The notes: generated by a model not told the origin, from the sequence alone. A stretch of 64,000 nucleotides of DNA from Marinomonas polaris DSM 16579 (GCF_900129155.1 NZ_FQVF01000007.1:1-64000); one strand, 5' to 3'. Positions 8,520 to 17,957 are shown, counted from the first letter of the stretch. A program made the numbers and translations.

Positions 8520-9797
8520 ATGAAAAACGCTGATCTACAAAAACGCAAAGAAAGTGCCATCGCTCGTGGCCAAGCTAACATGGCACCAGTGTATGTTGAC
8601 CGTGCTCTAAACGCAGAAATTTGGGACGTGGAAGGCAAGCGCTATATCGACTTTGGTGCAGGTATCGCCGTCGTTAACACGGGCCATAACCATCCAAAAG
8701 TAAAAGCTGCAACATTGGCGCAAATAGAGCGCTTCTGTCACACATGTGTGATGGTCAGCCCATACGAATCTGCTGTGGCGTTGGCTGAGAAGCTAAACGC
8801 AGCGGCGCCAGGTAATACGCCGAAAAAATCTATCTTCGTTACCACTGGCGCTGAAGCCGTAGAAAACTGTGTGAAGATTGCTCGCGCTCACACGAGTCGT
8901 CCTGGCATCATTGCGTTTAACGGTGGTTACCATGGCCGTACTAACATGACCATGGGATTAACCGGAAAGGTCAATCCATATAAAATCGGTTTTGGCCCTT
9001 TCCCAAGCGATATTTTCCATATCCCTTACCCAAATGATTACCTAGGTATCACTGAAGAAGAGGCGCTAGCGGATCTACAATTACGCTTTACTTGCGACAT
9101 CGAGCCATCTCGCGTTGCTGCTATCATCATCGAGCCAGTTCAAGGCGAGGGTGGTTTCTACCAAGCATCATCAAGCTTCCTACAAAAACTTCGTAAGCTA
9201 TGTGACGATCACGGTATGCTGTTAATCCTTGATGAAATTCAGTCTGGCTTTGCTCGTACAGGTACTATGTTTTGCCACGAACAAGCTGGTATAGAAGCCG
9301 ATCTTATGACCACTGCAAAAGGCATTGCAGGCGGTATACCTTTAGCCGCTGTTGTCGGTAAAGCAGACATCATGGATGCGCCAATTCCTGGTGGTTTGGG
9401 TGGCACTTACGGTGGCTCTCCTATTGGTTGTGCGACTGGACTAGCCGTTTTTGATGTTATCGAAGAAGAGAAGCTATGCGAACGTGCGACGCTAATCGGC
9501 AAACGTTTTGTTGAGCATCTAAAAGCGCTTCAAGCTGACTTTCCAAACATTATCGGTGACGTACGTAACTCAGGCGCGATGATCGCAGTGGAATTCGTAC
9601 ATGACGGCGATGTGAATAAGCCTTATCCAGAGCTTGCGAAAAAACTGTCTGCAAAAGCGTCTGAAAATGGTTTAGTGCTTTTGTCTTGTGGTATTCGCGG
9701 CAACGTTATTCGTTTCTTACCCGCTTTGACCATCGAAATGGAGATCATTGACGAAGGCATGGAAATCTTCAAATGCTGCTTTAAAGAGCTTGTATAA
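8520..9797 (+). CDS. gabT: 4-aminobutyrate aminotransferase
   Basis: A class III PLP aminotransferase of 425 residues, matching GabT. It transfers the amino group of GABA to 2-oxoglutarate, giving succinate semialdehyde for GabD. Motifs include G-A-E-A-V-E-N (phosphate-binding turn), G-Y-H-G-R-T, the L-I-L-D-E-I-Q-S-G-F-A-R-T-G stretch with the PLP-contacting Asp, and T-T-A-K-G-I-A-G-G with the Schiff-base Lys at about 270. The ATG at 8520 is preferred over one at 8484 because AAGGTG precedes it and the protein then begins as GabT does. Cotranscription with gabD is likely, ending at the terminator near 9881. Confidence 0.95.
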   Translation: MKNADLQKRKESAIARGQANMAPVYVDRALNAEIWDVEGKRYIDFGAGIAVVNTGHNHPKVKAATLAQIERFCHTCVMVSPYESAVALAEKLNAAAPGNTPKKSIFVTTGAEAVENCVKIARAHTSRPGIIAFNGGYHGRTNMTMGLTGKVNPYKIGFGPFPSDIFHIPYPNDYLGITEEEALADLQLRFTCDIEPSRVAAIIIEPVQGEGGFYQASSSFLQKLRKLCDDHGMLLILDEIQSGFARTGTMFCHEQAGIEADLMTTAKGIAGGIPLAAVVGKADIMDAPIPGGLGGTYGGSPIGCATGLAVFDVIEEEKLCERATLIGKRFVEHLKALQADFPNIIGDVRNSGAMIAVEFVHDGDVNKPYPELAKKLSAKASENGLVLLSCGIRGNVIRFLPALTIEMEIIDEGMEIFKCCFKELV

Positions 9798-9880
9798 GCT
9801 GCTTTATTTGAGTCGCTGTATTTGAACAGCTTTCTTTTTGATAAGTAACACTTCCGCTTGCAAGAATGATTCTTGCTCCA

Positions 9881-9910
9881 AGCCACTGTGGTAACACGGT
9901 GGCTTTTTTT
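9881..9910 (+). terminator. intrinsic terminator after gabT
   Basis: AGCCAC and GGTGGCT arms, extended by TGTG/CAC around a GTAA loop, form a hairpin followed by seven T. A separate small palindrome, GCAAGAA-TGA-TTCTTGC, lies just before it at 9860-9876. Confidence 0.85.
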
Positions 9911-9983
9911 ATGCGGATTTTTTTATTTGCAGCGCTGAATGCTGAAGTTGAAAACAACAGTATTCATTAGATAATTTGAGAAA

Positions 9984-10187
9984 TTACTGAGAATCTTTGG
10001 ATCGTGTGTCTTCACGTTCCGTGTAGGGTGGAAGCCCCATATCGCGGCGCAGATAAGCCGGTAGATGTCGAGTCATAGCCATTTGCCTTCTCATGACACG
10101 TCTGGCTTTTTGTGCTTGATACTTACTCTTTAGCAACTCATAGCTTGCTACTATTTTCTGATTCAACCACAACAATAACGTCCACAT
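9984..10187 (-). CDS. DUF1127 (YjiS-like) small protein
   Basis: A 67-residue basic protein whose C-terminal part, H-L-P-A-Y-L-R-R-D-M-G-L, is the DUF1127 signature (L-x-D-I-G-L type). The N-terminal half is an amphipathic helix rich in Lys, Arg and Gln. DUF1127 proteins are small, often stress-induced, and some bind RNA or link to phosphate and arginine metabolism; the role here is unknown. A perfect AGGAGG lies seven bases before the ATG at 10187. A GTG two codons earlier keeps the frame but sits too close to the ribosome site. The gene is divergent from the LysR regulator at 10306. Confidence 0.85.
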   Translation of the reverse strand: MWTLLLWLNQKIVASYELLKSKYQAQKARRVMRRQMAMTRHLPAYLRRDMGLPPYTEREDTRSKDSQ

Positions 10188-10261
10188 ACTCACACCTCCT
10201 GCTGATAAGAGCTTTATTGTGTCGCTAAAAAGAGGTAAAAACGAATGCTATATTCTTACAA

Positions 10262-10281
10262 ATAAGATTAGAAAATCTTAT
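10262..10281. promoter_or_regulatory. palindromic operator candidate between DUF1127 and LysR genes
   Basis: ATAAGATT (10262-10269) and AATCTTAT (10274-10281) are perfect 8-bp inverted arms around AGAA. The site is 24 bp upstream of the LysR start and in the shared divergent promoter region, where LysR proteins usually bind their own promoters. Confidence 0.5.
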
Positions 10282-10305
10282 GGGTTTTATTTTGGATACT
10301 AGCCT

Positions 10306-11247
10306 ATGAGCAATCGCGTTACTCACCTCAAAGCAGCACATTATTTTTCGGTGGCAAGCCAGACATTGAGCTACACCAAAGCCGCAAAGCAACTGCATGT
10401 ATCACAAGCGGCTGTGAGCCAGCAAATTCGTTTATTAGAAAATTATCTTGGTGTAGTGCTGTTCTACCGCTCTGGTCGCGACATGCGCCTCACCAGCCAA
10501 GGACAAGTTCTAGCAGAACATCTAGATCAAGCGTTTGAACATATAGGAAAAGGCTTAGAAAGCGTTAAACTCGAACCGCTTGAAGGAACATTGCTCGTTT
10601 CAGGACTACAAAGCTTTGTGTCCTTATGGTTGATGCCAAAGTTATGGCGCTTTTCCCACTTACACCAAAATATCAACGTCAAACTGTTCTCTTCTGATGA
10701 GCGCGAAGACATCCACTCGGGCAAAATCGATATTAGTATTGATAACCTTATTAATCATCAAGATAATATTTCTCAGAGCCTGCTTTTATCTTCCGATATC
10801 ATTCCAATTTGCGCACCAGAATTAGCGAAAAGCATCTCATTTGAACATCCGACAGATTTACTCAAATGCTGGCTTATACAAGTCGATACACCTATTTATC
10901 GTTGGGAAGCATGGTTTGCAGAGCAACAGATCTCGCCACTGCGCAGTAAAAAATTACTCTGGGCAGAAGTGAACTCTTGGTACATGGGAATAAGCGCGGT
11001 AAAAGCGGGTCACGGTGTATTCTTATGCCCAAGATTTATGGTGCAAGAAGAACTAGAGAAAGGAACACTAGTACAAGCTTTTCCTCATATTCTAAGTAAT
11101 AAGATTAACTTTTACGTCAACTTCGCGAAAAACTCGCCGAGAAGAGCTCGAATTGAAGCCTTTGTCGATTGGTTAAGAGAAGAAAGTAACGGACAGAATG
11201 ATGCTCCCATAAAAACAGGTCCTCACCAGTCACTGCCTTGGCCTTAA
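10306..11247 (+). CDS. LysR-family regulator, GcvA-like
   Basis: A 313-residue transcriptional regulator. Residues about 8-65 form the LysR winged helix, with S-Y-T-K-A-A-K-Q-L-H-V-S-Q-A-A-V-S-Q-Q-I-R-x-L-E, followed by L-T-S-Q-G. The rest is the periplasmic-binding-protein-like effector domain. The GcvA-type flavour comes from the L-F-Y-R-S-G-R-D-M-R-L-T segment and the W-L-M-P-K-L-W-R-F start of the effector domain. Position next to gabDT suggests control of GABA catabolism or of the divergent DUF1127 gene, but gabDT is 500 bp upstream and separated by a terminator, so this is inference. The C-terminal 25 residues are low-complexity and poorly conserved. Confidence 0.87.
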   Translation: MSNRVTHLKAAHYFSVASQTLSYTKAAKQLHVSQAAVSQQIRLLENYLGVVLFYRSGRDMRLTSQGQVLAEHLDQAFEHIGKGLESVKLEPLEGTLLVSGLQSFVSLWLMPKLWRFSHLHQNINVKLFSSDEREDIHSGKIDISIDNLINHQDNISQSLLLSSDIIPICAPELAKSISFEHPTDLLKCWLIQVDTPIYRWEAWFAEQQISPLRSKKLLWAEVNSWYMGISAVKAGHGVFLCPRFMVQEELEKGTLVQAFPHILSNKINFYVNFAKNSPRRARIEAFVDWLREESNGQNDAPIKTGPHQSLPWP

Positions 11248-11278
11248 TTAAAACCAGGTACAGTCTTATTAAAAAACA

Positions 11279-12217
11279 TCAATAAGGTGCAGAAATTAGC
11301 TCTTCTACCGTCTGATGTAACACTTTCAGGAATAATTCGCGGGGTTTATTAGGTTGGGTGGTTTTCTTGCAAATCACGGCAACACCTAAGGTGTAAGAAC
11401 GGTTTTCTGGCGCTACGGCAACGATTTGTCCGGACTCAACATATGACTCAGCATAGCGTTCAGGCAAGAAGCCTATGTATCGACCTGATAGGATCAAGGC
11501 TAAGCGGCTGTCATAGAAATACGAGATCGCCGTGAGGTTCATCTGGGAAATCTGTTCGCTGACCGCTTCATGTGGTTTTAATCCAGCGTGAGTAGCAGGA
11601 TATTTGTCCACTTTTTCGTCTTGGTCTTCAACGGACATAGTGGCTAATGGATGATCCTTCCCGCAATACAGGTAACAATCGTCGCTGTATAAATGTACGT
11701 AACTTAAACCGTCCAGTTTGCGATGATAGGGAATAAAACCTATATCGGCTTCATCATTCAAAATCATGCGCTCAATGTTAGACATAGAAGACACGTTCGT
11801 GGTGATCAATACTTCTGGGGCTTCAGTCGAAAATCGCTGGATCATTTCTGGGAAATGGCTACGAGGATCAAGACTCACTTTATCGGAAAGGGCAAGACGC
11901 AGTTTGCCGGTTAAGCTGGCATTTAGGTTGTTTACCGTGGTTCGAAAGGCATCTAATGATTCGAGTAGATTCTCGGTCATTTTATAGATGATGACGCCTT
12001 CTTCCGTGAGAGAAAATCCACCTCGCCCACGTTTACACAAGACGAGGTTCAGGCGCGCTTCTAGATTGGAGATGTGCAGGCTGATAGTTGATCGACCAAT
12101 ATTAAGAGAGGTTTCCGCAGCAGAAAAACCTCCGCAATCGACTACGGTTTTAAAGACTTTTAGCTGTTTGATCTCATAATCACCGACTTGCCCCAGTGAG
12201 TAATTTTTAACACTCAT
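11279..12217 (-). CDS. LysR-family regulator
   Basis: A 312-residue LysR-type protein converging on the preceding LysR gene. The helix-turn-helix (about 15-75) reads G-F-S-A-A-E-T-S-L-N-I-G-R-S-T-I-S-L-H-I-S-N-L-E and is followed by L-T-E-E-G. The effector domain (about 100-305) contains I-G-F-I-P-Y-H and a late G-F-L-P-E-R-Y-A segment. No ligand can be named. The nearest candidates for control are the chemoreceptor and TRAP genes on the opposite strand to its left-hand promoter, a frequent LysR arrangement, but 350-430 bp of intergenic DNA separates them. Confidence 0.87.
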   Translation of the reverse strand: MSVKNYSLGQVGDYEIKQLKVFKTVVDCGGFSAAETSLNIGRSTISLHISNLEARLNLVLCKRGRGGFSLTEEGVIIYKMTENLLESLDAFRTTVNNLNASLTGKLRLALSDKVSLDPRSHFPEMIQRFSTEAPEVLITTNVSSMSNIERMILNDEADIGFIPYHRKLDGLSYVHLYSDDCYLYCGKDHPLATMSVEDQDEKVDKYPATHAGLKPHEAVSEQISQMNLTAISYFYDSRLALILSGRYIGFLPERYAESYVESGQIVAVAPENRSYTLGVAVICKKTTQPNKPRELFLKVLHQTVEELISAPY

Positions 12218-12559
12218 CGCCTCTCCCCATGTGTACTGACATACATTTTATTATTCTAGGCCTGTGCAAACCAAACAATAGTTAGTTCGATGTGCGGTAT
12301 GGCTATGATACGACGAGCACAGGCCGCAGATAATAAATGATCGTCGCAATTTAGTTCGTTGATTCTCTAACTTTACATTGATTTATGCGACTTTCATCCC
12401 CCTTTCTGCTTCTTTAAGGTAAGAGAGGTCGGTTACCGCAGCAAAATGTCTTCATGATGACGTTTTATGCATTCAGGATGATTCGTATCCGCTTGATTAA
12501 ACCCTGAAATAAAGCGTCGAATTCTGGCCTTTCATTTCATTCTTCCAGCACATTATTTT
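12218..12559 (+). other. long intergenic region with distant inverted repeat; possible RNA or leader
   Basis: No credible coding frame is present. GGCCTGTGC (12259-12267) is repeated inverted as GCACAGGCC (12317-12325), enclosing about 50 bases. A smaller GGTAA/TTACC pair lies near 12418-12440. The region ends in a good intrinsic terminator at 12560 that has no gene before it on its strand. This suggests either a small RNA or a long attenuated leader for the chemoreceptor gene. I do not recognise a known RNA family. Confidence 0.3.
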
Positions 12560-12595
12560 GGCCTGTTTGTCTTGCTTGATAAACAGGCCTTTTTT
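12560..12595 (+). terminator. intrinsic terminator 51 bp ahead of chemoreceptor start
   Basis: GGCCTGTTT (12560-12568) and AAACAGGCC (12581-12589) are perfect 9-bp arms followed by six T. No plus-strand gene lies upstream for more than 1.3 kb (the LysR gene in between is on the minus strand), so it must end an unannotated transcript or act as an attenuator. Confidence 0.75.
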
Positions 12596-12646
12596 GTCAT
12601 TTTGATTGCTTCCCTTCTTTTCAGAAAGGGTCTAAAGGAGGTTGAT

Positions 12647-14536
12647 ATGTCCATCGCGTTATCCGTTCGTCAAAAGCTAATTGCTATTGTTGTTTTGGTT
12701 TGTATTGGGTACGCGGGGTTTGGCGCTTATTCCATTTATAACTTGTCGCAAATGTCGAATGCGTCCGACGATGCCACCGAGCTGAGCAGGCTAACCAGTG
12801 AAGTCAAAGACGTTGAAATTGCTTTACTAAAATTTGAACGAGAAATGGCAACGCTTTCACCTGATAATGTTGATGCTATCAGCCAAACATTAGTAAGAAT
12901 AAAAAACGAGACCGCCGCTGGATTTAGCATCAGAGCAGATTTACTCGATGCCGAAGGCAAGACGTTATTAGAGAATAGCCAAGCCTTACAGCCTAATTAT
13001 TTATCGGCACTTGAAAGTCACCTGCAAAATTTAACCACCCTCGGGTTAAGCGGCGAAACTGGCGCGCTGGGGCGTTTAAACCAATCCGCACAAGCCTTAG
13101 CTGAACAACTCAAATCATTAGCAAGCTTTGCCTCTAGCTTTAAAGAAGTGAGAGCGAGAGAAAAAGACTTTCTTGCTTACAGCGATGCAGAACATCAAGC
13201 CGATTTACAGGCTGCTATTCAGGCACTGAGAAATAATGTCGATAACATAGGGTTTGGCGATGTATTTGGCCCAATGATCCAAACCTATGAGGACGCATTG
13301 GTGCCCGTTATTACCCTGTCTATTACCTTAAAAGAACAGCAAAGCGAACTCGCATCATTAAGTAATCAATATACCCACGCCATGGATGAGAGTGCTAATT
13401 ACCTGCAAAACACCTTACTAGCTCAGGCGCAAATACGCTCATCAGAAACCGCCAAGCAAGCGCGCAGTTCTTTGGTCATTGCTTGTGTCTTACTTGCACT
13501 TGTGATCGGTCTTATTTTGTCGACGGTGATTCGCTCTTTAAATCGCAATCTAAAAGCCGTTTTAGCGATATTAAAAGAAGTAGCGCAAGGCAAACTGCAC
13601 TCACGTAAGCAAACTCTCAATTCAAGCAATCCAGATGAGTTCCAGCAGCTTTTTATTGCCTCAAACCAAATGTCTGACAGTTTACGCTTGTTAATCAGTC
13701 ATTTAATAAACAGCAACGAAAAGCTGGTGCTCACAGCCGATGAGTTGGACAGTGGTATTCAAATCATTGTCAGCGGCAGCGAGCGTATTCGTGATCGAAG
13801 TAACACTCTGGCCGCCTCTACAGAAGAAATATCCGCCACCGCAGATACGGTGCAATCCATGACACAAAACGTTCAAAGCGCAGCAAAACTGGCTTATCAA
13901 TCCGCAACCAGTGGCGTGAGTGCGATGCGTGATGCCATGACCAGCATCAGCGACGTGGCGGAAACTATTCAAGACACCAATGAACGAGTCGCTCGTCTTG
14001 GTACGCTGTCTAAAGAGATTGACGTGGTTATCGAGCTCATCGTCGGTGTGGCAGAGCAAACGAGCTTATTAGCACTTAATGCAGCAATAGAAGCGGCTCG
14101 CGCTGGGGAAGCAGGGCGAGGTTTTGCCGTGGTGGCCGATGAGGTCAAAACACTGTCTGAGCAAACAGTCAAAGCTTCGGGCAGCATCACCGAAAAAGTC
14201 GAAAACATTCAGAAGGAAACTCAAGCTGTCATTGATGCCATGACGTTGAGCCTAAGTAAAGTTGGCCGCAGTAAAGAGCAAGGCGAAAACGCTGTCTTGA
14301 CGATTCATCAAGTCGAGCAAAATACCCTAGAGGCAATGAACAATACGCAAGAAATTACCCAAGCCATTAAAGAGGTCGCATTGACGACAGCACAAATGGC
14401 ACAAGACATGGACATCATCGCCCATGACATTAAAGACAACCACAGTGCCACTCAATCTATTCAGATGGCAAATAAAAATGTTCACCACCAAACCAAAGAA
14501 TTAGCCGATCAAATCCAAGGTTTTGACGTGGCTTAA
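12647..14536 (+). CDS. methyl-accepting chemotaxis protein
   Basis: A 629-residue chemoreceptor. A transmembrane helix near residues 10-32 is followed by a long helical periplasmic sensor (about 35-280), a second membrane helix ([17 protein letters not shown]), a HAMP-like linker and the cytoplasmic coiled-coil. The signalling tip is intact: [15 protein letters not shown] followed by [12 protein letters not shown]. There is no C-terminal CheR/CheB pentapeptide. The all-helical sensor resembles bundle-type domains, and its ligand is unknown. The ATG at 12647 has AGGAGG six bases before it; a longer frame from 12572 would begin inside the upstream terminator. It lies 400 bp ahead of a TRAP transporter, a pairing that often shares a ligand. 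Confidence 0.92.
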   Translation: MSIALSVRQKLIAIVVLVCIGYAGFGAYSIYNLSQMSNASDDATELSRLTSEVKDVEIALLKFEREMATLSPDNVDAISQTLVRIKNETAAGFSIRADLLDAEGKTLLENSQALQPNYLSALESHLQNLTTLGLSGETGALGRLNQSAQALAEQLKSLASFASSFKEVRAREKDFLAYSDAEHQADLQAAIQALRNNVDNIGFGDVFGPMIQTYEDALVPVITLSITLKEQQSELASLSNQYTHAMDESANYLQNTLLAQAQIRSSETAKQARSSLVIACVLLALVIGLILSTVIRSLNRNLKAVLAILKEVAQGKLHSRKQTLNSSNPDEFQQLFIASNQMSDSLRLLISHLINSNEKLVLTADELDSGIQIIVSGSERIRDRSNTLAASTEEISATADTVQSMTQNVQSAAKLAYQSATSGVSAMRDAMTSISDVAETIQDTNERVARLGTLSKEIDVVIELIVGVAEQTSLLALNAAIEAARAGEAGRGFAVVADEVKTLSEQTVKASGSITEKVENIQKETQAVIDAMTLSLSKVGRSKEQGENAVLTIHQVEQNTLEAMNNTQEITQAIKEVALTTAQMAQDMDIIAHDIKDNHSATQSIQMANKNVHHQTKELADQIQGFDVA

Positions 14537-14935
14537 CAGTCAAAATCCTTGAAAAGGGCTTCCACTAAAAATCACGAAGCCCCAATTTGGGGCGGTAATA
14601 AATTACAAGCAAAAGACTCGACTGCATATTTAAAAAAGCAAAAAAAATGCACGTTTTCAACATCATAGATCAATAATATTCACACTATTGGTGCATTCAA
14701 CTAATCTATTTTTTGCACCGATTTAGGTCATTGAGCCTCTTTATTGTGCACTGAATTTCAGTTAGTTATATGATTTATAACAAATTTTGGCTTTTTGGAT
14801 TGTTTGATGCTCACAAAACTTTAGATAGATTTTGTGAGCTTTATTGCTCTTAGGCTTTTTGAAAGTATCGAGTACAAGGTGTCACAACCACAAAGGCGTG
14901 ACTTTTTTATGCACTTTTGCTCTCGAGGTAGCTCA
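14537..14935 (+). promoter_or_regulatory. 399-bp intergenic region / long leader of TRAP operon
   Basis: Just after the chemoreceptor gene are two overlapping, mutually exclusive hairpins: GGGCTTC with GAAGCCC (14556-14582) and GCCCC with GGGGC (14579-14593). Neither has a U-tract. Near the far end GCTCACAAAA (14809-14818) pairs with TTTTGTGAGC (14830-14839), followed by TTTATT, a weak terminator or leader hairpin about 100 bp before the TRAP start. The middle part is A+T-rich, as expected for promoters. An open frame from 14834 runs into the TRAP gene but lacks a ribosome site. Confidence 0.4.
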
Positions 14936-15961
14936 ATGATTAAGGCGATACTAAAAGTAAAAAAACGATTGGTTGTAAGTTCTCTAGCGGTGGCCCTTGG
15001 ATTAGGCGCTGTCGCTTCTTCTGCTAACGCTGCAGACTATAACTGGCGCTTCGCTAACCTATACAGCCGTGGTTCTGCCTTCGGTGCTGTGTATGAAGAT
15101 TTAGCAAAAAACATTGAGACTATGTCCGACGGCCGCATCAAGGTACAAGTTCTTTATGACGGTGAAGGTGTTGGTTCTTCTGGTATTTTTGGTGCAGTAA
15201 AAACAGGCCTAATTACTATGGGCGCGACGTTCCAATCTTTGAACGCAGGCGAACTTCCAGCTGGTTTGGTTGAGATTGGCCTACCTGGTGGCACAAGTGA
15301 TGTTGGTGAGCTAACTACCTTGTTCCAAGAAAAAGGCTGGGCGCCAATTCTTAAAAAAGCGTACGGCGACCAAGGTCTAGTTTGGCTTGACCCTTACATT
15401 CAGCCAGCGGTTTACGTTATCACTAAGAAACCAATCAATTCTATTGAAGACTTCCAAGGCTTGAAAATCCGAGCGCCAGGCGCATACGGTAAGTTCCTAC
15501 GTAACCTAGGCGCTTCTCCTGTTTCTCTTGCTTGGTCTGAGATCTACACAAGTCTTTCAACTGGCGTAATCGACGGTTCTATCGGTTCTAACATGATCGA
15601 CCACCGCGATGGTAACCACGTTGAAGTAGCGAAATACATGTACCCACTTCCTCTAGCTGGTGCACAAGTGTTACCTATTATCGTTAACCAAAGTGCTTGG
15701 AACAAACTTCCAGCAGATCTAAAAGCCATTGTTAAAGCGGCGACAACCGTTCACGCTCAAGAGCAAATGACAAAGTCTAGACTTTGGGAATCTGAAGCAA
15801 TTGCTGACATGGAAGCGAAAGGCCTTCAGTGGAGCCCTGAGCCAAGTGCAGCAGATAAAGCAGCATGGAAAGATGCAGGTTCTAAACTTTGGGATGAGTA
15901 CGCAGCTGCAGACAAATACAGCAAAGAGTTGATTGACGTTCTTCGTAAAGAGCAGAAATAA
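14936..15961 (+). CDS. TRAP transporter periplasmic solute-binding subunit (DctP family)
   Basis: A 341-residue extracytoplasmic binding protein. The signal peptide (KVKKRLVVSSLAVALGLG, cleavage after residue 32 at ANA) is followed by a mature DctP-like chain. Features include the early A-N-L-Y-S-R-G-S-A-F segment, G-L-K-I-R-A-P-G-A-Y-G-K-F with the Arg that binds the ligand carboxylate, and W-S-E-I-Y-T-S-L-S-T-G-V-I-D-G. TRAP proteins typically carry organic acids; the ligand here is not evident. ATG 14936 is chosen for its GAGG seven bases upstream and the clean signal peptide. It is separated from the membrane subunits by a terminator hairpin, which would give excess binding protein. Confidence 0.93.
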   Translation: MIKAILKVKKRLVVSSLAVALGLGAVASSANAADYNWRFANLYSRGSAFGAVYEDLAKNIETMSDGRIKVQVLYDGEGVGSSGIFGAVKTGLITMGATFQSLNAGELPAGLVEIGLPGGTSDVGELTTLFQEKGWAPILKKAYGDQGLVWLDPYIQPAVYVITKKPINSIEDFQGLKIRAPGAYGKFLRNLGASPVSLAWSEIYTSLSTGVIDGSIGSNMIDHRDGNHVEVAKYMYPLPLAGAQVLPIIVNQSAWNKLPADLKAIVKAATTVHAQEQMTKSRLWESEAIADMEAKGLQWSPEPSAADKAAWKDAGSKLWDEYAAADKYSKELIDVLRKEQK

Positions 15962-15979
15962 TCTACTCAGTAATAACTA

Positions 15980-16006
15980 AAACGGCCTTCACCAAGAAGG
16001 CCGTTT
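15980..16006 (+). terminator. intercistronic terminator within TRAP operon
   Basis: AAACGGCCTT and AAGGCCGTTT arms around ACCAAG-type loop form a strong hairpin followed by TTTTACTTTTT. It lies between the binding-protein gene and the membrane subunit genes, so it probably causes partial termination and processing that raises the level of the binding protein. Confidence 0.75.
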
Positions 16007-16040
16007 TACTTTTTCGATCCATCCTTACAGGTACAAAACA

Positions 16041-16595
16041 ATGATAATGACTGCGATTAGGCGCTATTGTCTTGGAGTCCACGCGTTGGTGGCTTTCATT
16101 GGGAATTCCGTTTCCTATCTTATGCCAGTATTAGCATTTGTCGTTGCTTTCGAGGTTTTCTCTCGTTACATCTTAGATAGCCCAACCATTTGGGCCTACG
16201 ACACTTCGTTATTTATCTTTGGTTATATTGCGGCATTAGGCGGCGCTTATGCCCAACAGCAACGTGCCCACATCAATGTCGATATCCTTTACAACAAAGT
16301 CTCAGCTCGAACGAAAAGCATATTTAACCTATTTTCATTCGCACTCGCCATGTTCTTTATGGTTATCGTCTGCAAAATGAGCATAGGTAAGTTTGAAGAA
16401 GCACTCGAGTTTAACTACCGTCGTCAAAGTGAATGGGCTCCTCACATGCATCATTATTGGCTAATGATGGCAATCGCTAGTGTGCTACTTATTCTGCAAC
16501 TTTCCAGCGATTGGATTGATTCATTACACCAAGCCATTACTGGTAAACCCTTATTACCAGAAGCACCGGCAGAACAAGAGGAAGCCGCACAATGA
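16041..16595 (+). CDS. TRAP transporter small membrane subunit (DctQ family)
   Basis: A 184-residue inner-membrane protein with four hydrophobic helices (about 16-38, 50-70, 90-112, 135-158). The family segment F-E-V-F-S-R-Y-I-L-D-S-P-T-I-W-A-Y-D, with the conserved W and preceding R-Y, is present, as is Q-Q-R-A-H-I-N-V-D. It forms the fused or paired membrane complex with the large subunit. Its end overlaps the next start by four bases, so translation is coupled. A second ATG two codons later is possible as start. Confidence 0.92.
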   Translation: MIMTAIRRYCLGVHALVAFIGNSVSYLMPVLAFVVAFEVFSRYILDSPTIWAYDTSLFIFGYIAALGGAYAQQQRAHINVDILYNKVSARTKSIFNLFSFALAMFFMVIVCKMSIGKFEEALEFNYRRQSEWAPHMHHYWLMMAIASVLLILQLSSDWIDSLHQAITGKPLLPEAPAEQEEAAQ

Positions 16596-17914
16596 TTAGT
16601 ATCGAATTATTAACGGCTATTTTATTCGCCTGCATCATAGCATCGTTTGCCTTAGGCGCACCGGTTGGTTTAGCGCTTGGCGGTATCGCGATGGGCATAG
16701 GTTATATGACCTGGGGCGATGCGTTATTTAACGTTATTCCTACCACGCTAGAATCCACACATTTTAGTTTTATCCTACTTGCCATACCTTTGTATATTTA
16801 CATGGGTCAATTGCTCACTCGATCTGGCATTGGCGATGCCATGTTTAACGCCAGTCAAATGTTAATTGGTCGAGTACGTGGATCGTTGGCCATAAGCGTT
16901 ATCGTGGTATGTTCGATGATTGGTGCCATGGTGGGTATCATTGGCGCAGGCATCATGACGTCAGGCAGTATCGCACTGCGTCCGATGCTGGAACGTGGCT
17001 ATGATAAACGTCTCGCATTGGGCGTTATTATGGCGGGTGGCGGCTTAGGTATTTTGATTCCACCTAGCATCCCGATGATCATGTTTGCATCGTCTACGCA
17101 GAACTCAGTAGGGCGCATGTTTATCGGTGCCTTGATTCCAGCGCTTATCACTATCGTCTTGCTGATCGCTTACGTAGTGATTTCGTGTAAGTTAAACCCA
17201 AAGCGCGCGCCGATGGATGTGGTGCCAGAAGTACAGCCAACGCCAAAAGAAAAGTTCCTAACCGCTCGCGATGGCTTGTTGTCTCTGCTGCTGATTGTTG
17301 CCGTGCTTGGCAGTATCATCATGGGGATCGCGACACCAACTGAATCTGGTGCTATCGGTGTAGTTGGTGCCATTGTCCTAGCGATTTTCTTTAAACGCTT
17401 CAAACCGCGCATGGTACAAAAAGCGGGGATGCAAGCCGCGTTGCTAGTCAGTGTGGCAATGTGGATTATTGTTGGTGCGTCGGTGTTCAGTAACTTCCAT
17501 TTGCTGATGGGCGTGCAAAACATGGTCGCGGGTTTCACCCAAGACTTGGGTTTACCACCGATTGTCGTCATCATGTTATTCCAATTGATCATGCTGCTGC
17601 TGGGCTTCATTATCGATGAATTTATCATCGTCCTAATGTGTGCGCCTATCTTCACACCGATTGCCGTGTCGCTGGGTTATGATCCAATTTGGTTTGGTAT
17701 CTTGATGATTCTTAACATTGAGATCGCGGTACAAACGCCGCCTTATGGTTTTGCCTTATTCTACCTAAAAGGCATCGCGCCTCCGGGTATTACCATGTTG
17801 GATATTTACAAATCTATCCTACCATTTGTGCTGTTAAAACTTTTCGTCTTGATCATCGTAATGATGTTCCCAGAATTGGTAACTTGGTTGCCTAGCCAAT
17901 TAATGGACTCATAA
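16592..17914 (+). CDS. TRAP transporter large membrane subunit (DctM family)
   Basis: A 440-residue, roughly twelve-helix permease that couples substrate import to a sodium gradient. Typical DctM stretches include G-A-P-V-G-L-A-L-G near the start, M-V-G-I-I-G-A-G-I-M, G-G-G-L-G-I-L-I-P-P-S-I-P-M-I and the P-T-E-S-G-A-I-G loop. The second half repeats the fold with E-I-A-V-Q-T-P-P-Y-G. It overlaps the small subunit gene by ATGA and is followed by a terminator. A long antisense frame at 17170-17655 is a shadow. Confidence 0.94.
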   Translation: MISIELLTAILFACIIASFALGAPVGLALGGIAMGIGYMTWGDALFNVIPTTLESTHFSFILLAIPLYIYMGQLLTRSGIGDAMFNASQMLIGRVRGSLAISVIVVCSMIGAMVGIIGAGIMTSGSIALRPMLERGYDKRLALGVIMAGGGLGILIPPSIPMIMFASSTQNSVGRMFIGALIPALITIVLLIAYVVISCKLNPKRAPMDVVPEVQPTPKEKFLTARDGLLSLLLIVAVLGSIIMGIATPTESGAIGVVGAIVLAIFFKRFKPRMVQKAGMQAALLVSVAMWIIVGASVFSNFHLLMGVQNMVAGFTQDLGLPPIVVIMLFQLIMLLLGFIIDEFIIVLMCAPIFTPIAVSLGYDPIWFGILMILNIEIAVQTPPYGFALFYLKGIAPPGITMLDIYKSILPFVLLKLFVLIIVMMFPELVTWLPSQLMDS

Positions 17915-17957
17915 CTTTCATCTAATTCGTAACGGTTGCTCATTATCATTAGAAAGG

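Noticed and set aside
13703..14059. 118-residue minus-strand frame in the chemoreceptor gene
   Set aside because: Antisense to the conserved coiled-coil region; no independent support.
17170..17655. 161-residue minus-strand frame inside the TRAP large subunit
   Set aside because: Antisense of a membrane protein gene; no start signal or recognisable domain.
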